DNA from: Epiperipatus broadwayi
Taxonomy: Eukaryota > Onychophora > Udeonychophora > Euonychophora > Peripatidae
Reading direction: 5' to 3'
Length of the DNA stretch: 64,000 bases
NCBI GenBank assembly: GCA_028023455.1
Contig: JAQFVV010000151.1
Coordinates: 1,977,097 to 2,041,096, forward strand
Shown: positions 54,501 through 60,500 of the stretch, in pieces
Position numbering within the stretch: position 1 is the stretch's first letter
Layout: every line of letters begins with the position of its first letter
Program-made: the position numbers and the translations under genes
Notes under the pieces: generated by a model
Seen by the model: only the letters and a program-made list of their open reading frames with translations
Told to the model about the DNA's origin: nothing
Databases searched by the model: none

Positions 54501-57500
54501 TATTGGATGAGTAGGCACTAGATGGAGATTTTGTGCATAAGCCTTCTGGCATCCATTGATTACTCTGGCTTGCACTGAATGGCACTACTGTATGGAGAGT
54601 TTTGCCTGTTTTAATACTTTTTATTTTCTTTGACAGCTGTGATATTGCAAATCTTTGTCAGCATCGTTAATCAAATGCTTTGATCCTCTTTCCCATCTTT
54701 CTTTTTCAGTGTCTAATTCTCATGTTTATGGATCATCCCAGAAATACCATAGCTGAAATATTTCTAATCTTTATTTTAAGGATATGTCTCTTTATTTGAA
54801 GATCATTTCATTAATCATCTATTGGATTTGGATTATTCTAAAAAAAATGTTTTTTTTTTATCAATCTAGCTTTTTTTTAAATTTCTAAATTTTTCTATGA
54901 ATTATTTAAATTATTCTGAGTAAATTGTCATAAAATTATACAAACTTTAAAGGAAATTCATTACTAGGAATTTTTTTGAATTTGTAAATAATATCCACCT
55001 TTGTCACATCAATGCCAATCTATGGGTGTTATTTACAAATTCATTTAAAAAATAATTTTTTAAGAATGTAGTATTTGAAGTATCTTAGTAATATATTTGG
55101 ACTTGGTTGTTCCTTGAAGTGTTTGTTAAAATCATTAGAATTTCTTGTAATAAATATATATAGATGCGAACGTAACTCGTAATATTATCTTGGGAATAGA
55201 AATATTTGAAATGAATTTTCAGTCACTAATTTGTTGAATTGTTCACCATGACATCCAAATAAAAGATATACTTTATAAAATATTTAGTTTCTGAAAACTT
55301 GCGACTCGCAACGGAATCCTCATTTGTAAATGATTTTACAATTTTAAGTTTGATATTTAAAAAAAATCCACTAATAATGGTTTATATCAGGATCATTTTC
55401 AACCATTACCAATCCATTGCAGTATGAAAATTTCTTTAAGTAGCTTCTCTTCTCTGTACCTTGCCACTTGTTTATTTCATCAATTCATCTTAAAAACGAT
55501 TCATTTCTATGTCTTTTGCAACCTCTTGAGATCTGATTTACGGCTTCAACTGATCGCCTACTATTATCTTTTTAGCTACATTGTCAATCTAATTTTATTT
55601 CAATCTATGTTCTGATAATTGTATCAATAATACATGTTTATTTTTTCACTTTTTTCTTATTCCCAGCATATCTTTTTTCATACTTTGTTGTCTGATCTGA
55701 AGTTTTGTATTGGGTTAAATGTTCAAATGTCAGATGCATGCATATAAGCATATTAAAGGACAAAAAGCAATCCTTTTTTATTTTTTTTTGGACATGTTGC
55801 AGGCCAATTATCTCAATACATGCAGCTGGATAAAATTTTTAATGATCTCTATTCTGTGAAAAATAATGCTAATGTATAATAAATTTTTAATGATCTCTAT
55901 TCTGTGAAAAATAATGCTAATGTATAATAAAACGCACCCTTAGATAGAACTAATATATCAAAGACATATGCCAGAACATACTTAAATATATGTAAATAAG
56001 TTGGATGATCAAATGACATACAAGCTTATAAATAAACAGGTAGCTAGTCACTCATTCAATATCTAGAGAAAACCAACTACTACTGTACCAGTCGAAAAAC
56101 GCACCACCCGAACGCAAGTCGGATCCAAACTCAGCTCGGTTCAAACTGAATTCAAACCCAACTCACTAGCTCAGCTTAGTAGAAATCGACGGCACAGTGC
56201 TATGCGCCAAGAAACTAGCTCAACGGTTGGTGAGGACTAGAGACCCCTGAACTGACATTAATATCTGATAATAAACTGACTAAAATAATTTTAAATCGAA
56301 TCATATGTATATGTTTGGGTTGCCAACACAGACAGCGAGTATTAACATTAAAATAATTATAAAAGAATTACGAACTAAGAAACCAAGTGTGTTTAGAAAA
56401 TATTTAAATAATAATAATTTGTTTGGTTGAATAAGATAATAATCATATTATTCACCTCTAGCCTTTAATATAATTTAGAATTATAATAAGAGTGGCGGTC
56501 CTTATTATATGCCAATGAATATTACGCAATATTTGAAAGTCTATGTCTATGCCCCCAACAAGAAAATAAAGGCAGATAAAGGTATTCATTAGTAAGGGAA
56601 ATTATTACTCTAATTTTTTACGAAAGAATGTGATATTTATTTTCACATTCGCAAATCCATTCATGAAGAGCAAGATACATATTTTAGGGCATAATTTTAA
56701 TCTTTATTGGAAAACTTATTTAATTAAATATAACTGAGAATTTGTTCGACTTTAATTGAAATCACTTCGTCACGAATTACGAGCATCAGAGCGGGCTTTA
56801 CTGGAACAGAGAGGTAACGGTGCTGACGAATTATGAGCTATAAAATGAAATTGAAAGGTAATAGCTAGTCGATAATCGAAGCCCTATGGCAGCTTGCGTC
56901 TGACAAGTCTTTTGCCCTTTGACTAATATGAACAGGAGAGGAAGTGCTTTCTTCCTCGATAATTTAAAATAATAGAAATATGATCACCGACCAGCCTAAC
57001 GGAGCGGAAGATTGCCCTACATCAGCAACGTTTGAAGATGATGACTTGATAGTCATCGTTTGAATACTAAAACCCATATAGAATGCTCTATGTGATGACT
57101 TGATCAATTAATTAAAGTCAAACGAGCTTTTAACGAAAACTATTTTAAAGTATTTGTAAATCATATTAATTATAAGCCCCAATCATCGTGCCCTTCCTGA
57201 ATCTTAAATAACAAAGTTGAATTAGAATATATTTGTTTGATTCCTTTATCGGCCCTTTGCAAAAAACATTTTAAGATTATATTTGAATAATAAATAAATA
57301 TTAGTGAAACGAGAAAATAGCGGTGGCATAGATTAAAAACGGAGCTAATAATTTAGTATTAGTCAATGATAAAAATAACAATCATTAAAAATTTCTTTCG
57401 ACTCGATGATTGATAGAACTGTATTAATCTAGTTCTAATGGGCGAGAACTACTATTAGAATTAATATTATATTATTTGCGTGAGGCAAATAGAACAAAGA

Positions 57501-60500
57501 AGCTCATCGAGTCGAAAGATTATTGGCATATAATTAAAGTAACAACATTAATAAATTACACAAATATATATATAATATAATAAATGAACCGCTAAGTAAG
57601 AAAAGAGAAAGTTTAAAGACTAGAGATTGAGAGAATTTATATAAATTTAAAAATAGCATAAATAAAAGGGTTTACACAGAGTATTACATTTATAGAATGA
57701 AAAGAGCTCTTAAAGGGAGTGTAAAGTAAAGTTCGGAAACTGGCCAGAAAGCTTAAGGTTCGCGGGTTTCCTTAGATTACACGTCCGGGTGAGGAAAACG
57801 TCGGCATGCATTTGGTCGATTACTTGAACAGTATTTTAATGAATTTTTACGATCTTAGCAGCATGATTGGTCTGGAAAAGATTCAGAAGCTTCATTGAAG
57901 ATTTTTAGGGGACTTCAGGAACTGATAGCCAAATTCCTGATGTTTTAGCTCTTCACCATGATCGAAACACTATTCAAACTTATGATTTTTAAACGCATAG
58001 AGTTTACTGCACTTCTCTACAACAAAGATGGCTTTTTTTCTTTTTTTTTCTCCAAACTTTTCAGAGCTATATATACTGTCCTCTCTGATGCCTTCAAGCT
58101 AGCGCTTCTTTCATTATCAATGTTTTTAGATACATTGGTTGTTTTTAGATACATTCCTTCGATAAGGCTTTCAAACTCATTAACTTGAATTCATTTTCTA
58201 ATTAGAAAATGAATTAAAATCAGAAAATGATTTTAATTAGGAAATCCTTATCTTTTTTCTAATTAATAAAACTTTAACTGTTGTTTTTGAAAAGGGAAAA
58301 TCTGAAAGCTTATCGAAAGAATGTAGCTTTTAATCAATAAAACTTTAACAAATTATTTAAAAATAAAATCAAACATTCCCGACGCAATGAAACTTTCAAA
58401 CAATTATATATATTTAAATATTTACAAATATATACGCACAATCCACGCAGTTATAATACATATAAATTCATGAATAATTCTATCATGAATTTATTAATAA
58501 AATTAATCAATTTAAATCTGAAACTAGTTACTTGAATACACATTTATGAAGTAAATTTTTCTTTATGGAAATCAGCGTGGATTGAACGTATAAAGCCCCA
58601 TTGCATCGGAAATTTAAGGTTAGTACTAGGGTTTGAATTGGGCTTATGGCTAGATGTCATGAAGCTAGGATCGAACTCAGATCCGACTGCTTCACTACTT
58701 TCTCCTTATATAGTATTTTTCACCACAATATAGATCTCATCAGGTGACTCTTAAAATTAATATTAGCTCCTCTCCTATATTACCATGAAGACTTCTAATT
58801 TAAATATTGAAACTCAGCATGCTAATGTATAGTTGGGATTGAAGTTAATTTCCAAGATCACCTGATAATATATCCACTATATTGTGTTCCAATTCCCCTT
58901 GTGTACTTAATAAGTCACATATAATGGCTCTCATTTTGTTGATAAACTTTGGGTACACTGAACTGCAAGTATATGTAAATAATACAGATGCTCAGTTGGT
59001 TTAGTGCAGCGATAATGTCGTACTCTGGAATGTGGGGTCCTGGGATCTATTCCGGTGTTCAAACTTCTTATGAATTCTTGTGCAATAAAGCTATTCAAAA
59101 ATTTTATTTACGAGAACATTAATGCATTTAATAATAATAAATTAAGGGAACACATTCACAGTCTATGTGCTTACTCGTTCACATCCACTCAAAAATTAAA
59201 AATAATAAAAAACGTACTGTACTTTATCTTCATTTTTTTAAATAGAATGAATAGCAAAATGTCAGACTATCATTACAATTAAGCATACTCTGGCTTAATG
59301 GAAATGTGTTGGTAGTCTTATTGTAAATAAACTATAGCCTTTCTAATTGTATTGGTATTTTTAAATTTGTTGACTTCGGAATCTATATATAGAAACTGCT
59401 ACTTGCCGTTATCCACTTCAGATTCTTGATTAAATTCTTCAAACTTTGTGCCATATGCAATGTAAGAATGGTTTACTATCCTTTTTTTTGTTGCCATAAA
59501 TTAATAACTTTCATTTTATCACTTATGAAAGATACTTTACAAATTTTCTTAAATTTCATAAAACATTTAGCTTTATGTTTACAAAATATTTTTTTTTATA
59601 TGAAATACCACATCCAAAATTTGGAAAGAGGAGCAAAAAATAAAATGTACATTCTCTCAACTTAATCCGAAAAAAGTATTATTAATAAATATGATCGCAT
59701 ATGTTACGCTATGAAATACCACATCCAAAATTTGGAAAAAGAAGCAAAAAATAAAATGTACATTCTCTCAACTTAATCCGAAAAAAGTATTATTAATAAA
59801 TATGATCGCGTATGTTACGTTGAAATGGAAAAATGGCTATTGCCATATCATAAATTTAATTAAATGTATAAATTTTAATCTTTTAATTTTTTTTGTCTAT
59901 TTGCATTTTTCCTTTTTTTTTGAATAGCCTATAATTGAAGTAGTGTATACAGATACAGCTCAAATTGCAGCTTCATTATGCTTCTTTTAAAAAGTGCCTT
60001 GTAGAAAAAGAAACTATTTTTTGTTGTAAATAAAATAAAGTCATACATCACATGATTTAATTGACAAGCTTGTAATTATAAACTAAAATAAAGAGCGTGC
60101 TGTTAGGATGCTCTTTATTTTAGTTTATTTTGTGTTGCGATTTGTAATGATTTGTTGAAAATTTAGACAAATTCTATCCAGTCTGCTTTATTCTTTATAT
60201 TATTAAACAATGTTTGGTTTTTTTTGGAGGCAAGCCTTTAGTTATATAATTACATTCCAGACATCTTTCTGTTATTAACGATCATATGATCATATATAGA
60301 CAGAAAAGCACTCTTCTGTTAAAAATTTTTTGACTGCATTAATCAAGTATAGATTCATTAATTTGTTTCAAACTTGTTTTTTGCTCACTATACCTTTTCG
60401 GGGATCCCGTTCTATTTGAAGGAAGCAAAACTTCAAAGCCGAAGTCCCTGTTAAAACAATAGTATTCCAAACGTTTCTGATAAGTGATAAATATTTCAGA

